The notes: generated by a model not told the origin, from the letters alone. Numbered from the stretch's first letter, positions 33,998 to 42,185 are shown. The stretch is 44,364 nucleotides of DNA from Candidatus Saccharimonadota bacterium (GCA_009783305.1 WRHJ01000002.1:151097-195460); one strand, 5' to 3'. Translations and numbers: made by a program.

Positions 33998-34585
33998 ATG
34001 GAACCCCAAGATGACAACACAACTCAATTTACCGGAACCCCCCAGAGTGAAACACCAGCTTTTTCTGAAGCCAAAACCACTGGCAAAGGCATCAAGGTTT
34101 TCGCTGTCTTTTCCATCTTTCTGATCATTGCTCTCGCTGCCGGACTGACTTTCTTTTATATGAAGTCTGACGAAAATAGTAAAAAAGTTGATGATTTGCA
34201 GGCTAAGATCGATGCCAAAAATGAAGAATTAAACAATCTCAGAGAAACGGCTATGTCAGAAATCGACTTTAGCGTCTTCTACGATGCTATGGCTACGGCC
34301 GGTATTTCCGAAGATGTTTACCTAATTGCTACTGATGAATCTTTCATCAAGACCAGCGCAGACGACAATTTCCAAATTGCTAGGTTTATTGCAGACGAAC
34401 CGGAAGGATCGGGCTGGATAGCTTTCTTCTACCGCGCCTTGCCTGACGGCGACTGGGTATTTTCTGACTTCAGCGGCAACGGCCTTGCGTCCTGCGAGGA
34501 TCTTACAGAAGAAGAAATCGCTGCCTTTGACGGCATTGTTGAATGCTTTGCGGGAGAAGATGAGACAGGAGAAGACGCAGAGTAG
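33998..34585 (+). CDS. Membrane-anchored protein with coiled coil, unknown function
   Basis: 195 residues: a polar N-terminus (about 30 residues), one membrane helix (VFAVFSIFLIIALAAGLTFFY), then a short coiled coil (KKVDDLQAKIDAKNEELNNLRET) and a C-terminal extracytoplasmic domain ending in a Cys-containing acidic tail (two Cys: ASCEDL and VECFAGE). A clear AAGGAG ribosome-binding site precedes the ATG. It follows comEC by 31 bp and may share its transcript. No family recognised. Confidence 0.8.
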   Translation: MEPQDDNTTQFTGTPQSETPAFSEAKTTGKGIKVFAVFSIFLIIALAAGLTFFYMKSDENSKKVDDLQAKIDAKNEELNNLRETAMSEIDFSVFYDAMATAGISEDVYLIATDESFIKTSADDNFQIARFIADEPEGSGWIAFFYRALPDGDWVFSDFSGNGLASCEDLTEEEIAAFDGIVECFAGEDETGEDAE

Positions 34586-34617
34586 CCAATATTCTGGAAT
34601 TGTGGCATAATCTTCGC

Positions 34618-35031
34618 ATGATTATCCGCTCCGAACAAGACATGATAGCCTTCGGCTCTGAAATAGCCGAAGGTCTTGTTTCTCCCATCACTGTTGAACT
34701 GATTGGCGATATTGGCGTTGGTAAAACTACTTTAGTCAAAGGCATTGCCAAAGGCCTAGGCATTACCGAAGACGTCACGTCGCCTTCTTTTACACTTTCA
34801 AAAATCTACCACAGCCCAAACCAGCCAACTACTGTGACGCACTTTGATTTTTACCGCCTGACCAACCCCGGAATTATGCAAGAAGAACTTAGCGAGTCAA
34901 TTAAAGATCCTAGCACAATCACCATTGTTGAGTGGGCATCCACCGTCAAAAACGTCTTACCAAAAAATCATATCGAAATCTTTATTCATTATAATGATGA
35001 TAACACCCGCACCGTGGAGATAAAAAAATGA
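34618..35031 (+). CDS. tsaE: tRNA threonylcarbamoyladenosine biosynthesis ATPase TsaE
   Basis: ATPase of the TsaBDE complex that places t6A at position 37 of ANN-decoding tRNAs. 137 residues: Walker A GDIGVGKT (30-37), then VTSPSFTLSKIY, and the HFDFYRL motif, all standard for TsaE. The ATG is chosen because CATAAT ends 6 bp before it; an upstream in-frame ATG would fall in the -10 region. Overlaps tsaB by 4 bp (ATGA). Confidence 0.94.
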   Translation: MIIRSEQDMIAFGSEIAEGLVSPITVELIGDIGVGKTTLVKGIAKGLGITEDVTSPSFTLSKIYHSPNQPTTVTHFDFYRLTNPGIMQEELSESIKDPSTITIVEWASTVKNVLPKNHIEIFIHYNDDNTRTVEIKK

Positions 35032-35360
35032 AACTTTACCTCGACACCTCCACGCCTAAGACCATTTTAAAACTCGATGACCAAACCTATAAATGGGAAT
35101 CCAACCGCACCCTCGCTAAGGACCTGCTTAAATTTATCCACGACAAACTACTCGACAACCAAAAAGACTGGCGGGATATTACGGAACTGCATTTTTTCAT
35201 TGGCCCCGGCAGTTTTACCGGACTGCGCATTGGCGCTACTATTATCAATACGTTAGCGCATGAACTAAAAATTCCCATCTTCGATCAAGACGGCAATCGA
35301 CTTGAAATTGCCATCCCCAAATATGGCAAGCCCGCCAATATCACTAGCCCAAAAAAGTAA
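35028..35360 (+). CDS. tsaB: TsaB-like protein, short form
   Basis: 110 residues matching the N-terminal ASKHA half of TsaB: LYLDTSTPKT at the start, then HFFIGPGSFTGLRIGATIIN, the diagnostic GPGSFTGLRIG loop. Normal TsaB is about 220 residues; here the second half is missing and the frame ends cleanly after SPKK with no evident continuation in other frames. TsaB has no catalytic role itself but scaffolds TsaD and TsaE, so a reduced version may suffice. Coupled to tsaE by ATGA. Confidence 0.85.
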   Translation: MKLYLDTSTPKTILKLDDQTYKWESNRTLAKDLLKFIHDKLLDNQKDWRDITELHFFIGPGSFTGLRIGATIINTLAHELKIPIFDQDGNRLEIAIPKYGKPANITSPKK

Positions 35361-35367
35361 ATCATGC

Positions 35368-35460
35368 TATAATCAAGCAGGAAAATTTAATTTTTGAAAC
35401 ATTTGTTAACCCGCTGGTATAGAGAAAAATACCAGCAAACAAACAATCAGGAAGGACTAT
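35368..35460 (+). promoter_or_regulatory. rny promoter region and 5' leader with hairpin
   Basis: Two candidate promoters: a TATAAT at 35368-35373, and TTGAAA with 18-bp spacer and TATAGA (35394-35423). A perfect 8-bp hairpin GCTGGTAT/ATACCAGC (35413-35420 with 35429-35436) lies in the leader of the first and overlaps the -10 box of the second. The ribosome-binding site is GGAAGG before the ATG. RNase Y is known to be autoregulated in some bacteria; whether this hairpin matters is open. Confidence 0.5.
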
Positions 35461-36978
35461 ATGGAAATAGTTATAGCAATTATCGCCGTTGTTGTTGGTG
35501 CCGGCGCGGGAGCTGGCGGTATCTTCGCTTACAACAAGAAGAAAGAAAAAGGCGGTAAAAATAAGGCCGATGATTTAATTCGCAAAGCCAAAAACGAAGC
35601 TTCTGACATCGTTTTGAGTGCCAAAAAAGAAGCCAACCAAATCGCCGAAAAAACGAAAGTAGAAGAAAGCGATCGCCGCAAAGAATGGAAGAAAACTGAA
35701 AATCGTCTTGTCGAACGCGAGAACGCTTTAGACAATAAACTCGACCAGCTCGATAAAAAATCCGAAAACCTTCGCAAACAAGAAACGCAACTCGAAGAAC
35801 TCAAAGATCAGATTCGTGAAATCAAAGTCAAAGCTCAAGAGAAACTCGAAAAAATCGCTGGCCTAAGTAAAGCTGACGCCAAAGAAAAACTGATCCAAAT
35901 GACTGAAAAAGATATTCGACAAGACTTAATGGACCTCGTTACCAAGGAACAAAAAGCCCTCTCCGAGAATTCTGACGAAACCGCCGAAGCTATTTTACTT
36001 ACCGCCATGGAACGCATGAGCAGTGAAGTCACTGCCGATCGTACCATCACCGCACTCAAATTACCGGATGATGAAATGAAAGGCCGCATTATCGGCAAAG
36101 AAGGCCGCAATATACAGGCTTTGCAACGTGCCACTGGCGTCGACGTTATGGTCGACGATACTCCAGGCATGGTCGTACTTAGCTCCTTCGACCCTATTCG
36201 TCGTCAGGTTGCTCGCTATGCGCTAGAGCGCCTCATGAAAGACGGTCGTATCAACCCATCTTCCATTGAAGAGTCCGTTACCAAAGCCGAACGCGAAATC
36301 GAAAAAGAAGTCGTCCGTGCCGGAGAAGATGCCGCTCGCGAAGTTGGCGTCGTTGGTATTCCACGCGAAATTCTCCACCTGCTCGGTGAACTCAAATTCC
36401 GCACTAGCTATGGTCAAAACGTGCTCCTGCATAGCATCGAAATGGCACACATCGCCGGCATGATTGCCGAGGAAATTGGCGCCGATAAACGCATTACTAA
36501 AACTGCTACACTGCTCCATGACATCGGTAAAGCTGTTACTCATAAAATCGAGGGCAAACATGCCGAAATTGGCTCTGAACTCGCCAAGAAATATGGTATG
36601 AGCGATGCCATCGTCCACGCTATGGCCGCCCATCACGAAGACGTTGAAGCCACTTCTCCGGAAGCTATTATTGTTAAAATCGTCGACTCCATTTCTGCTG
36701 CTCGACCTGGCGCCCGTAATATCAGCGCCGAAAACTTTGCCGAACGCATGCGTGATCTCGAAAACATTGCCACTGGATTCCCAGGTATCGACAAAGCTTA
36801 TGCCATTGCGGCTGGCCGTGAAATTCGCGTCATTGTCGAGCCCAAACAAATTGACGATCTTTCAGCTCTTAAGCTCGCCCGCGACATTGCCAATAAAATT
36901 GAAGCCACTATGCAATATCCAGGCGTCATCAAAGTTAACGTCATCCGTGAAACTCGCGCCATCGAATACGCCAAGTAA
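35461..36978 (+). CDS. rny: Ribonuclease Y
   Basis: Membrane-bound endoribonuclease initiating mRNA decay. 505 residues: N-terminal membrane helix (about 3-23), a long coiled coil (about 30-150, Lys/Glu-rich), a KH domain with GKEGRN (212-217), and an HD phosphohydrolase domain with the catalytic pair His353-Asp354 in LLHDIGKAV, plus AAHHEDVE downstream. All domains are in the expected order and length. Expressed from its own promoter(s) after tsaB; the downstream tRNA-Pro has its own TATAAT. Confidence 0.97.
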   Translation: MEIVIAIIAVVVGAGAGAGGIFAYNKKKEKGGKNKADDLIRKAKNEASDIVLSAKKEANQIAEKTKVEESDRRKEWKKTENRLVERENALDNKLDQLDKKSENLRKQETQLEELKDQIREIKVKAQEKLEKIAGLSKADAKEKLIQMTEKDIRQDLMDLVTKEQKALSENSDETAEAILLTAMERMSSEVTADRTITALKLPDDEMKGRIIGKEGRNIQALQRATGVDVMVDDTPGMVVLSSFDPIRRQVARYALERLMKDGRINPSSIEESVTKAEREIEKEVVRAGEDAAREVGVVGIPREILHLLGELKFRTSYGQNVLLHSIEMAHIAGMIAEEIGADKRITKTATLLHDIGKAVTHKIEGKHAEIGSELAKKYGMSDAIVHAMAAHHEDVEATSPEAIIVKIVDSISAARPGARNISAENFAERMRDLENIATGFPGIDKAYAIAAGREIRVIVEPKQIDDLSALKLARDIANKIEATMQYPGVIKVNVIRETRAIEYAK

Positions 36979-37000
36979 TTATGGTATAATATAGCGCAGT

Positions 37001-37076
37001 CGGGGCGTGGCGCAGTTGGTAGCGCGCGCGGTTCGGGACTGCGAGGTCGCCTGTTCAAGTCAGGTCGCCCCGACCA
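37001..37076 (+). tRNA. tRNA-Pro (anticodon CGG)
   Basis: Acceptor CGGGGCG/CGCCCCG, D arm around GGCGCAGTTGGTAGCGC, anticodon stem CGCGG/CTGCG with loop TTCGGGA (anticodon CGG), T arm GCCTG-TTCAAGT-CAGGT, discriminator A and encoded CCA. TATAAT at 36985-36990 is just 10 bp before the 5' end. The stop codon of the convergent gene lies 2 bp after the CCA. Confidence 0.96.
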
Positions 37077-37078
37077 AA

Positions 37079-38599
37079 TTACAATCTGTAATCAATCACA
37101 TAATCAACATCTGCCGTTCGCGACAGCTGCAGCGCCTGATAAGGCGCTTGATTTATATTCACGTCCAAAATCATATTTTGTAACGTTCGGAAACCCTCAC
37201 GCGGGAATTCTAGATCTCCTTTTTTCGGCAAGCTCCCCACGAACCACACTATTTCATGCTCTTCCAAAAATGCATCCAGATCCGTAATCTTCCCCAGACT
37301 ATACCACTGAAGTGGTCTATGTGACCCCCACTCGTATGTTACTAATTCATCCACAAAATATACCGGGTGCTCTTCGGTGCCATAAAATGCCAAATCATAG
37401 TACAGCCACTCAGAATTACTAATAATTGGTTGCCCAACTTCCGAATTCAACACCACGTATTCGAACAGCGACTTAGCATCTGAACGGCTATTCGTCACAA
37501 AATTAAAGTTACCCACACTATAAACATTTACCACTCCCACCACCGATGCCCCAATAAATACTACTGCCAACAACACTGGCACAATTTTTCTCCTAAACTT
37601 TATAGTCATTATGCCTATGCCCACAATCAATGCCAAACAAATCATCGAATAAATTGTATAGCGATCCACAAACATTGGCGTAAATGGCGGCATCGATACC
37701 AGCAGCAACAACACTGGCGGCACAAATGCCATCAATTTCAAAACCATTGCCTTCCTATCCAATTTACGCACCAAAAATATCAAACATCCTAAAAGTACCA
37801 GCATAAATACCAGCAACCATCCAGTCGTATCGGTACTGTTCCGATACAAAAATGACATTGTAGCGTAATCAGTCACCGTAGTCATATTCGGTGCTGCAAT
37901 CCAGAACCCCTTCTGCACTTCATTACTCTGTGCCAGAAAAGCCGGCAGCCAGGGTATATACAAAACTACCGCCAAAACATAACTCATAATAATATTTTTC
38001 TGAAAAATCTTTTTACGATAAACGTAAATCAGATACGCCAAATGCGCCAAGAAAATCAAAGCCGTAAAATAGTGCGTCCACATACCCAGCGCCATCAAAA
38101 CGCCATAAATTATCCAATATTTGCGCTTTTTCGTGTCAACTGCCAACTGTAATACATAAGTCGAACCAAAGATGATCGCTGCCGCCATTGTATACATCCG
38201 CATTTCTTGTCCATAGCGAATCAACATCGGCGACACAGTCATCAGAAATGTCGCCAACAGCGCTGGTTTCACACCAAACTTACGCTTCAACCATTGCCAA
38301 GCAAACACAATCGCAATCGCACCAAAGAATACCGACATAAACCTCATACCGAAATCCGTGCTACCAAAAATTCCCGACCAAAGTTTCAGCAGAAAATAAT
38401 AAAGCGGAGGATGCACATCCGCCGTTGTCATACTCCAGATCTGGCCAGGGTCAAATCGCGTCAAGTACGCCCCATATGATTCATCAAACCAAACCGACTG
38501 CCGCAGATTTACGGCGCACAATACAATATACAATATCCCGAACACTGTAGGAGCCAAAATTTGTATTTTACGTTCATGTTTTTGCCAAAATGCCTTCAT
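37079..38599 (-). CDS. GT39-like (Dol-P-Man/ArnT family) integral membrane glycosyltransferase
   Basis: 506 residues with about 11 membrane helices. The extracellular loop after helix 1 carries the family's acidic motif (SVWFDESYGAYL), followed by DVHPPLYYFLLK and later YGQEMRMYTM, all characteristic of the PMT_2/ArnT-type GT-C fold that uses polyprenyl-phosphate sugars. It probably glycosylates surface proteins or lipids. The ATG given is preferred over the one 7 codons upstream because TATAGT ends 6 bp before it (leaderless). Ends 2 bp from a tRNA gene on the other strand. Confidence 0.87.
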   Translation of the reverse strand: MKAFWQKHERKIQILAPTVFGILYIVLCAVNLRQSVWFDESYGAYLTRFDPGQIWSMTTADVHPPLYYFLLKLWSGIFGSTDFGMRFMSVFFGAIAIVFAWQWLKRKFGVKPALLATFLMTVSPMLIRYGQEMRMYTMAAAIIFGSTYVLQLAVDTKKRKYWIIYGVLMALGMWTHYFTALIFLAHLAYLIYVYRKKIFQKNIIMSYVLAVVLYIPWLPAFLAQSNEVQKGFWIAAPNMTTVTDYATMSFLYRNSTDTTGWLLVFMLVLLGCLIFLVRKLDRKAMVLKLMAFVPPVLLLLVSMPPFTPMFVDRYTIYSMICLALIVGIGIMTIKFRRKIVPVLLAVVFIGASVVGVVNVYSVGNFNFVTNSRSDAKSLFEYVVLNSEVGQPIISNSEWLYYDLAFYGTEEHPVYFVDELVTYEWGSHRPLQWYSLGKITDLDAFLEEHEIVWFVGSLPKKGDLEFPREGFRTLQNMILDVNINQAPYQALQLSRTADVDYVIDYRL

Positions 38600-38646
38600 C
38601 CCTCTACTATACCACAACACAACGTGCTATAATGACCACTGTTAAT

Positions 38647-38721
38647 CGGGGCTTGGCGCAGTGGTAGCGCGCACGGCTGGGGGCCGTGAGGTCGCAAGTT
38701 CAATCCTTGTAGCCCCGACCA
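38647..38721 (+). tRNA. tRNA-Pro (anticodon GGG)
   Basis: Acceptor CGGGGCT/AGCCCCG, anticodon stem CACGG/CCGTG with loop CTGGGGG (anticodon GGG), T arm with GTTCAATC, encoded CCA. TATAAT at 38628-38633 lies 13 bp before the 5' end. The next tRNA-Pro begins 11 bp after it, so both are on one transcript. Confidence 0.95.
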
Positions 38722-38732
38722 CAATTTATTAT

Positions 38733-38808
38733 CGGGGTTTGGCGCAGTTGGTAGCGCGCCGCGTTTGGGACGCGGAGGTCGCTGGTTCGAGTCCAGTAAC
38801 CCCGACCA
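38733..38808 (+). tRNA. tRNA-Pro (anticodon UGG)
   Basis: Acceptor CGGGGTT/AACCCCG, anticodon stem CCGCG/CGCGG with loop TTTGGGA (anticodon TGG), T arm CTGG-TTCGAGT-CCAG, discriminator A and encoded CCA. Second gene of a tRNA-Pro pair. Confidence 0.96.
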
Positions 38809-38823
38809 CAGCCAAGATCAACC

Positions 38824-38852
38824 TTGACTTTTTTGGATTTAAGGCGTATAAT
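38824..38852 (+). promoter_or_regulatory. Consensus promoter of the secreted protein/sipW pair
   Basis: TTGACT, 17-bp spacer, TATAAT, starting 15 bp after the tRNA-Pro CCA. The leader of about 40 nt ends in AAAAAGGAAAAAGTT before the ATG. Confidence 0.85.
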
Positions 38853-38900
38853 GAGGGATATAAGGTCATAAAAACAAACATCATTAAAAAGGAAAAAGTT

Positions 38901-39668
38901 ATGAAAAAGGCAGTCAAGGCATCAGTTGCCGTCGGATCATTGCTAATGGCGATAGCCATCGTCACCGTAGGCGTGATATCGCTACTAAGCGATATTGTAA
39001 CCAATAACGGGCTGTTTAAAGCCGTACCGAATACTAGCGGACTGGAATTGGACATCGGCGGTAGGTACGAAATGTATAGAGGAGGCAGCAATTATGAAGG
39101 TGTCGTTACCGAAAGTGGTGGATATATCGAAATGGCGCCCGGAGACATCATGGTGCTCAAAGCGACCATTACAAGTTATGGCCCCGCCAGCGCGTGGGTA
39201 AGGGACATCCTTGATTACGGAGGTTCAAACGTTGATTCATTTCTCCGTTATGGTTGCGGTGAATTAACGGTAGAAGATTTTCTGCAGCCTACCTTTGAGG
39301 AAGATCAAATTAGCGTTGGCTGCATGGCCGAACTCAGCGGGGACAGTGGACAATGGACTGGCACAGTACGTACCCCCACCCAAGTACTAAATGGTATTTC
39401 CGAAACAGAAAATGACAGCAACGCCCCGGGCCCACTAAAACTGGACACCAACTACTCAAGCGACCTATTCATCGGCACCACCAGTTACGAGGCAATTTTC
39501 ACCGTTTGGTTCGATCCAGATATTGCTACCTCCGGTAACGAAATTATTTGGGTCGTCCTAAAAACAGAAGCGATGCAATATCGTGAAAACAATAGCCACG
39601 TGCCAATGAACTATAACGACGTAGACTGGCAAGAAGTGGTGCTATTACCGGTAGGCATCATCTATTAA
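38901..39668 (+). CDS. Secreted protein, probable substrate of the adjoining SipW-type peptidase
   Basis: 255 residues. N-terminal signal: MKKAVKAS, hydrophobic core VAVGSLLMAIAIVTVGVISLL. The mature part has no recognised domain; it is beta-rich with two Cys pairs in the middle (RYGCGEL and VGCMAEL) and a segment with YEAIFTVWFDPD that resembles the beta-sandwich of TasA/CalY-type secreted proteins in general character only. The longer upstream frame is rejected because it runs across both tRNA-Pro genes. The peptidase gene follows without a gap, the arrangement expected for a dedicated SipW substrate. Confidence 0.8.
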   Translation: MKKAVKASVAVGSLLMAIAIVTVGVISLLSDIVTNNGLFKAVPNTSGLELDIGGRYEMYRGGSNYEGVVTESGGYIEMAPGDIMVLKATITSYGPASAWVRDILDYGGSNVDSFLRYGCGELTVEDFLQPTFEEDQISVGCMAELSGDSGQWTGTVRTPTQVLNGISETENDSNAPGPLKLDTNYSSDLFIGTTSYEAIFTVWFDPDIATSGNEIIWVVLKTEAMQYRENNSHVPMNYNDVDWQEVVLLPVGIIY

Positions 39669-40208
39669 ATGCGTAAGAGCAAAAAAGGCTGGCTACTCAA
39701 CATAGCAGTCATAATGGCGGTACTGACTTTAGTCAGTGCCGTCATTTTTGTTTTGCTAGCAGACGCACGAGAGGCATTTATCTTTGGATACAAACCAGTA
39801 TTAGTCACCAGTAAATCAATGGAACCAGAATATCTGGTAGGGGGTTTTGTTCTCGTAGGACGCTCCGAGCTAAATGAGATCGAGCGAAAAGATGTGATAC
39901 TTTTTAGAAGTAGCGACAAATTGATACTTCACAGAGTTATAGAAGTCCGCAGCGACGCGTTAATAACACAAGGCGACGCCCTCAGTGAACCAGACGGCAG
40001 CGTCGTGACGGCAGATGAGTTACTCGGCAAAGTAGTTTGGCATACCAACATAACTGTAGGTTGGACTTGGCAGGGAGCAGCCATATGGTTCGGGATAATC
40101 ATCGCAGTAGTGGCGCTATTCGCTATCGCAGCAATGAACTGGAAACACGTACGAGCCTGGATCAAAAATAAGAAAAATGGACCAGACTCAGGACTATCAA
40201 TTAATTAA
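39669..40208 (+). CDS. SipW/ER-type signal peptidase I
   Basis: 179 residues. N-terminal helix (about 9-30), catalytic Ser50 in TSKSMEPEYLVGG, then a His88 in LILHRVIEV in place of the Lys of bacterial type I enzymes, and GDALSEPDGS near the third conserved box. A Ser-His dyad marks the archaeal/ER/SipW class, which in Bacillus processes TasA. A second membrane helix (AIWFGIIIAVVALFAIAAM) follows near the C-terminus. The ATG abuts the stop of the secreted protein. Ends overlapping the convergent AEC gene by 4 bp (TTAA). Confidence 0.9.
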   Translation: MRKSKKGWLLNIAVIMAVLTLVSAVIFVLLADAREAFIFGYKPVLVTSKSMEPEYLVGGFVLVGRSELNEIERKDVILFRSSDKLILHRVIEVRSDALITQGDALSEPDGSVVTADELLGKVVWHTNITVGWTWQGAAIWFGIIIAVVALFAIAAMNWKHVRAWIKNKKNGPDSGLSIN

Positions 40209-41131
40209 ACTAAATATAGCGAGATTATAATTGGCAAAGTTATTACCGACATCAACGTCGAAACTGCCACTAGCTCCGATGACTCGATCTCGTTGCCGCC
40301 ATATTTTTTTGCAAATAGCGCCAAAGAGGTTGCCGTTGGCAATGCCTGAATCAACGTGCATATTATTACTACCTCAGTCGGGAAGTTCAGTCCCACCAAC
40401 AGAAAGTATGTTACCGTCGGCCCCAATACCAGCTGAATTACCGCCGTTAAAAACAATCGCCACTTGCGGATCAGTGTCAGGAACTTCGCATGCGACAGTA
40501 TAAATCCAATGCAAATCAAAGACAAAGGCGTCATCGCGCTCCCAACTAAAGTCGCACCATCCGCTATCACGTTCGGCACTTGGATCCCCACCAAGAACAC
40601 CAACATGCCCAGCAGCACGGCAATAATATTCGGATTCAACACCGTATCGCGCACCAATCGCCAAGACAACTTCCGCTCAAACAAAAACACTCCATAAGAG
40701 AACAGGGCAATATTAAAAGCAATTATAAAACCACTATATGGTACCAGCCCAGCTTGCCCGAAAGTTGTCGCAATAATTGGATATCCCAAAAAAGTCGCAT
40801 TATTAAAAACCAACGCGAATTGCGATTCGTACCCAATTTCGCCCTTATAAAACCATTTATTAAACACCACTTTCGCCACTACAATCAGCGCCAACAATAC
40901 CAGTGCGCCACCCGCCATCCCCGCCAAAAACATATTCAAAGACTCTTCCGAATAAGTATTCGGAAATGCCGTGAACAACGCCGCCGGCATAAATACCATC
41001 AGCAGCAAATTCACAATCTGCCCATTGGTCTTGTCTGAAATCCACTTCAACTTGCCCAGCAAAAACCCTAAAGCAATAATTAGAGCTATCGTCCCCAATC
41101 GCGCATAAAATTCACCTAATTCTATATCCAT
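40205..41131 (-). CDS. AEC (auxin efflux carrier) family transporter
   Basis: 308 residues with about ten membrane helices. The pattern of two inverted 5-TM halves, LLMVFMPAALFTAFPN in the first and LSLICIGFILSHAKF followed by LIQALPTATSLALFAKKYGGN in the second, is that of AEC/MdcF-type permeases, which move small organic acids or similar solutes. The specific substrate is unknown. TAGAAT ends 6 bp before the ATG, so the message is leaderless. Confidence 0.9.
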   Translation of the reverse strand: MDIELGEFYARLGTIALIIALGFLLGKLKWISDKTNGQIVNLLLMVFMPAALFTAFPNTYSEESLNMFLAGMAGGALVLLALIVVAKVVFNKWFYKGEIGYESQFALVFNNATFLGYPIIATTFGQAGLVPYSGFIIAFNIALFSYGVFLFERKLSWRLVRDTVLNPNIIAVLLGMLVFLVGIQVPNVIADGATLVGSAMTPLSLICIGFILSHAKFLTLIRKWRLFLTAVIQLVLGPTVTYFLLVGLNFPTEVVIICTLIQALPTATSLALFAKKYGGNEIESSELVAVSTLMSVITLPIIISLYLV

Positions 41132-41147
41132 ATGCTTATTCTATCAT

Positions 41148-41173
41148 ACAAAAACAGCCCCCGAAGGGACTGT
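41148..41173 (-). terminator. Terminator of the small conserved protein gene
   Basis: On the minus strand, ACAGTCCC-TTCG-GGGGCTGT (8-bp stem, one G-U pair) followed by TTTTT. TTCG is a very stable tetraloop. It also lies just upstream of the AEC gene promoter. Confidence 0.88.
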
Positions 41174-41193
41174 CCCTGTAAATACCAAGGGTA

Positions 41194-41400
41194 TTATTTT
41201 TTCTTGGAAACAGTCAAGAAACCGTTGCGTGGGTTTTCATTGACTACGCGATCTGCTGGCAGATCAGTTGGGGTACCTTTTGCATTTTTTTCCACCTTTG
41301 CAAAGAAGTAAATGGTCTGAGGCTTGCCACCGCGAAGCGTTACCTCGGTCTTGTGCAGGTAAAACGTAACACCCTTTGAATTAGTATGTTTGTAAGCCAT
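41194..41400 (-). CDS. Small basic protein, conserved type in CPR-like genomes
   Basis: 68 residues, Lys/Thr-rich: MAYKHTNSKGVTFYLHKTEV, then RGGKPQTIYFFAKVE and a C-terminal DRVVNENPRNGFLTVSKKK. It appears to be one compact beta-sheet domain with a positive face, and from memory closely similar proteins occur widely in Saccharibacteria-like genomes; no function is known to me. It has an excellent GGAGGAAAG site and its own promoter and terminator, so it is probably well expressed. A nucleic-acid-binding role is only a guess from its charge. Confidence 0.82.
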   Translation of the reverse strand: MAYKHTNSKGVTFYLHKTEVTLRGGKPQTIYFFAKVEKNAKGTPTDLPADRVVNENPRNGFLTVSKKK

Positions 41401-41430
41401 TCTAGCTTTCCTCCGTTAGTTTGTACTTTC

Positions 41431-41460
41431 ATCTTATGACTAAGGTTATAGAGGTGTCAA
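41431..41460 (-). promoter_or_regulatory. Promoter of the small basic protein gene
   Basis: Minus strand TTGACA (consensus -35), 18-bp spacer, TAAGAT, leaving a leader of about 25 nt with GGAGGAAAG. Confidence 0.65.
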
Positions 41461-41466
41461 GGGGTT

Positions 41467-42168
41467 TTATCTCTTTTTCAATAAAATAAGCGCAATTCGC
41501 AGTACGCACCAGATGACAAAGCGTATCAAAATTACAACAATCAGTATAATACACGCCAAGATTGCCAACCCTGACCAAGAGAAAGCCCAGATTGGCGAGG
41601 CAAAGTCTCGCCTATATAACACTGTTGGCGGGATCATCGCTCTCTGAAAGTCCTCGATCTCTTCCATCTCTGGGAATTTCGCCAACTCCCGGCTCATACA
41701 CTCTATATATTGTCTGTTGAACCCCCAACCATATCGTCTTGCCAACTCATCACAGACCTCCGCCGCCTTCTTATAAACATTGCCATGCGGATTCTCGCCG
41801 GCATTTTCCAACGCCGCCTCCGCCTCCGCCAACGCCGACTTGGCCTTCCGTATATATTGTTGCTCCAGATAAAACGGTCCCGTGCCAAACACCACTCGCT
41901 CCACCCCATTTTCTTCAATCAGGTTTATCACAATATGCGAAAACGTATATTCCTTCAATCCCATCAAAGCGCTCAGGATCTCCTCGTCACTACCGTCTTT
42001 ATCTGCCTGGATAACCGCATCGCGCAACTCCACCATGCCAATATGATCAAATCGCAACAAAGTCGCCGTCAAAAACATCAAAGGTATCAAAATCAAGATC
42101 AACTTCCAAGTTCGTACCCGAAAAATCGATTTGAGCGCCTGCTTTATTTTATTTCTTTGGCCACCCAT
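41467..42168 (-). CDS. Two-helix membrane protein with extracytoplasmic helical domain
   Basis: 233 residues: basic N-terminus, membrane helix 1 (LILILIPLMFLTATLL, about 23-38), an extracytoplasmic region of about 140 residues rich in Ala/Glu helices (KAKSALAEAEAALENA, EVCDELARRYGW), and membrane helix 2 (LAILACIILIVVILIRFVIW), ending in a basic tail. Both ends therefore lie in the cytoplasm. No family recognised. It shares a 10-bp promoter palindrome with murC on the other strand and may be co-controlled with wall synthesis. Confidence 0.78.
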   Translation of the reverse strand: MGGQRNKIKQALKSIFRVRTWKLILILIPLMFLTATLLRFDHIGMVELRDAVIQADKDGSDEEILSALMGLKEYTFSHIVINLIEENGVERVVFGTGPFYLEQQYIRKAKSALAEAEAALENAGENPHGNVYKKAAEVCDELARRYGWGFNRQYIECMSRELAKFPEMEEIEDFQRAMIPPTVLYRRDFASPIWAFSWSGLAILACIILIVVILIRFVIWCVLRIALILLKKR

Positions 42169-42173
42169 AATGG

Positions 42174-42183
42174 TATAATTATA
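42174..42183. promoter_or_regulatory. Palindromic TATAATTATA serving as -10 box for two leaderless genes
   Basis: The palindrome reads as TATAAT on the plus strand (6 bp before the murC ATG) and as TATAAT on the minus strand (9 bp before the ATG of the membrane-protein gene). The two start codons are 17 bp apart. Each gene's -35 region must lie inside the other gene's first codons. Confidence 0.7.
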
Positions 42184-42185
42184 AC

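Noticed and set aside
38661-38900. Upstream extension of the secreted-protein ORF over two tRNA-Pro genes
   Set aside because: The region is occupied by two well-formed tRNAs and a consensus promoter; the ATG at 38901 has a ribosome-binding site and starts a signal peptide.
41809-41850. GGCGGA-like hexamer repetition in the 2-TM protein gene
   Set aside because: Only about two imperfect units, explained by an Ala/Glu-rich helix; not a convincing contingency repeat.
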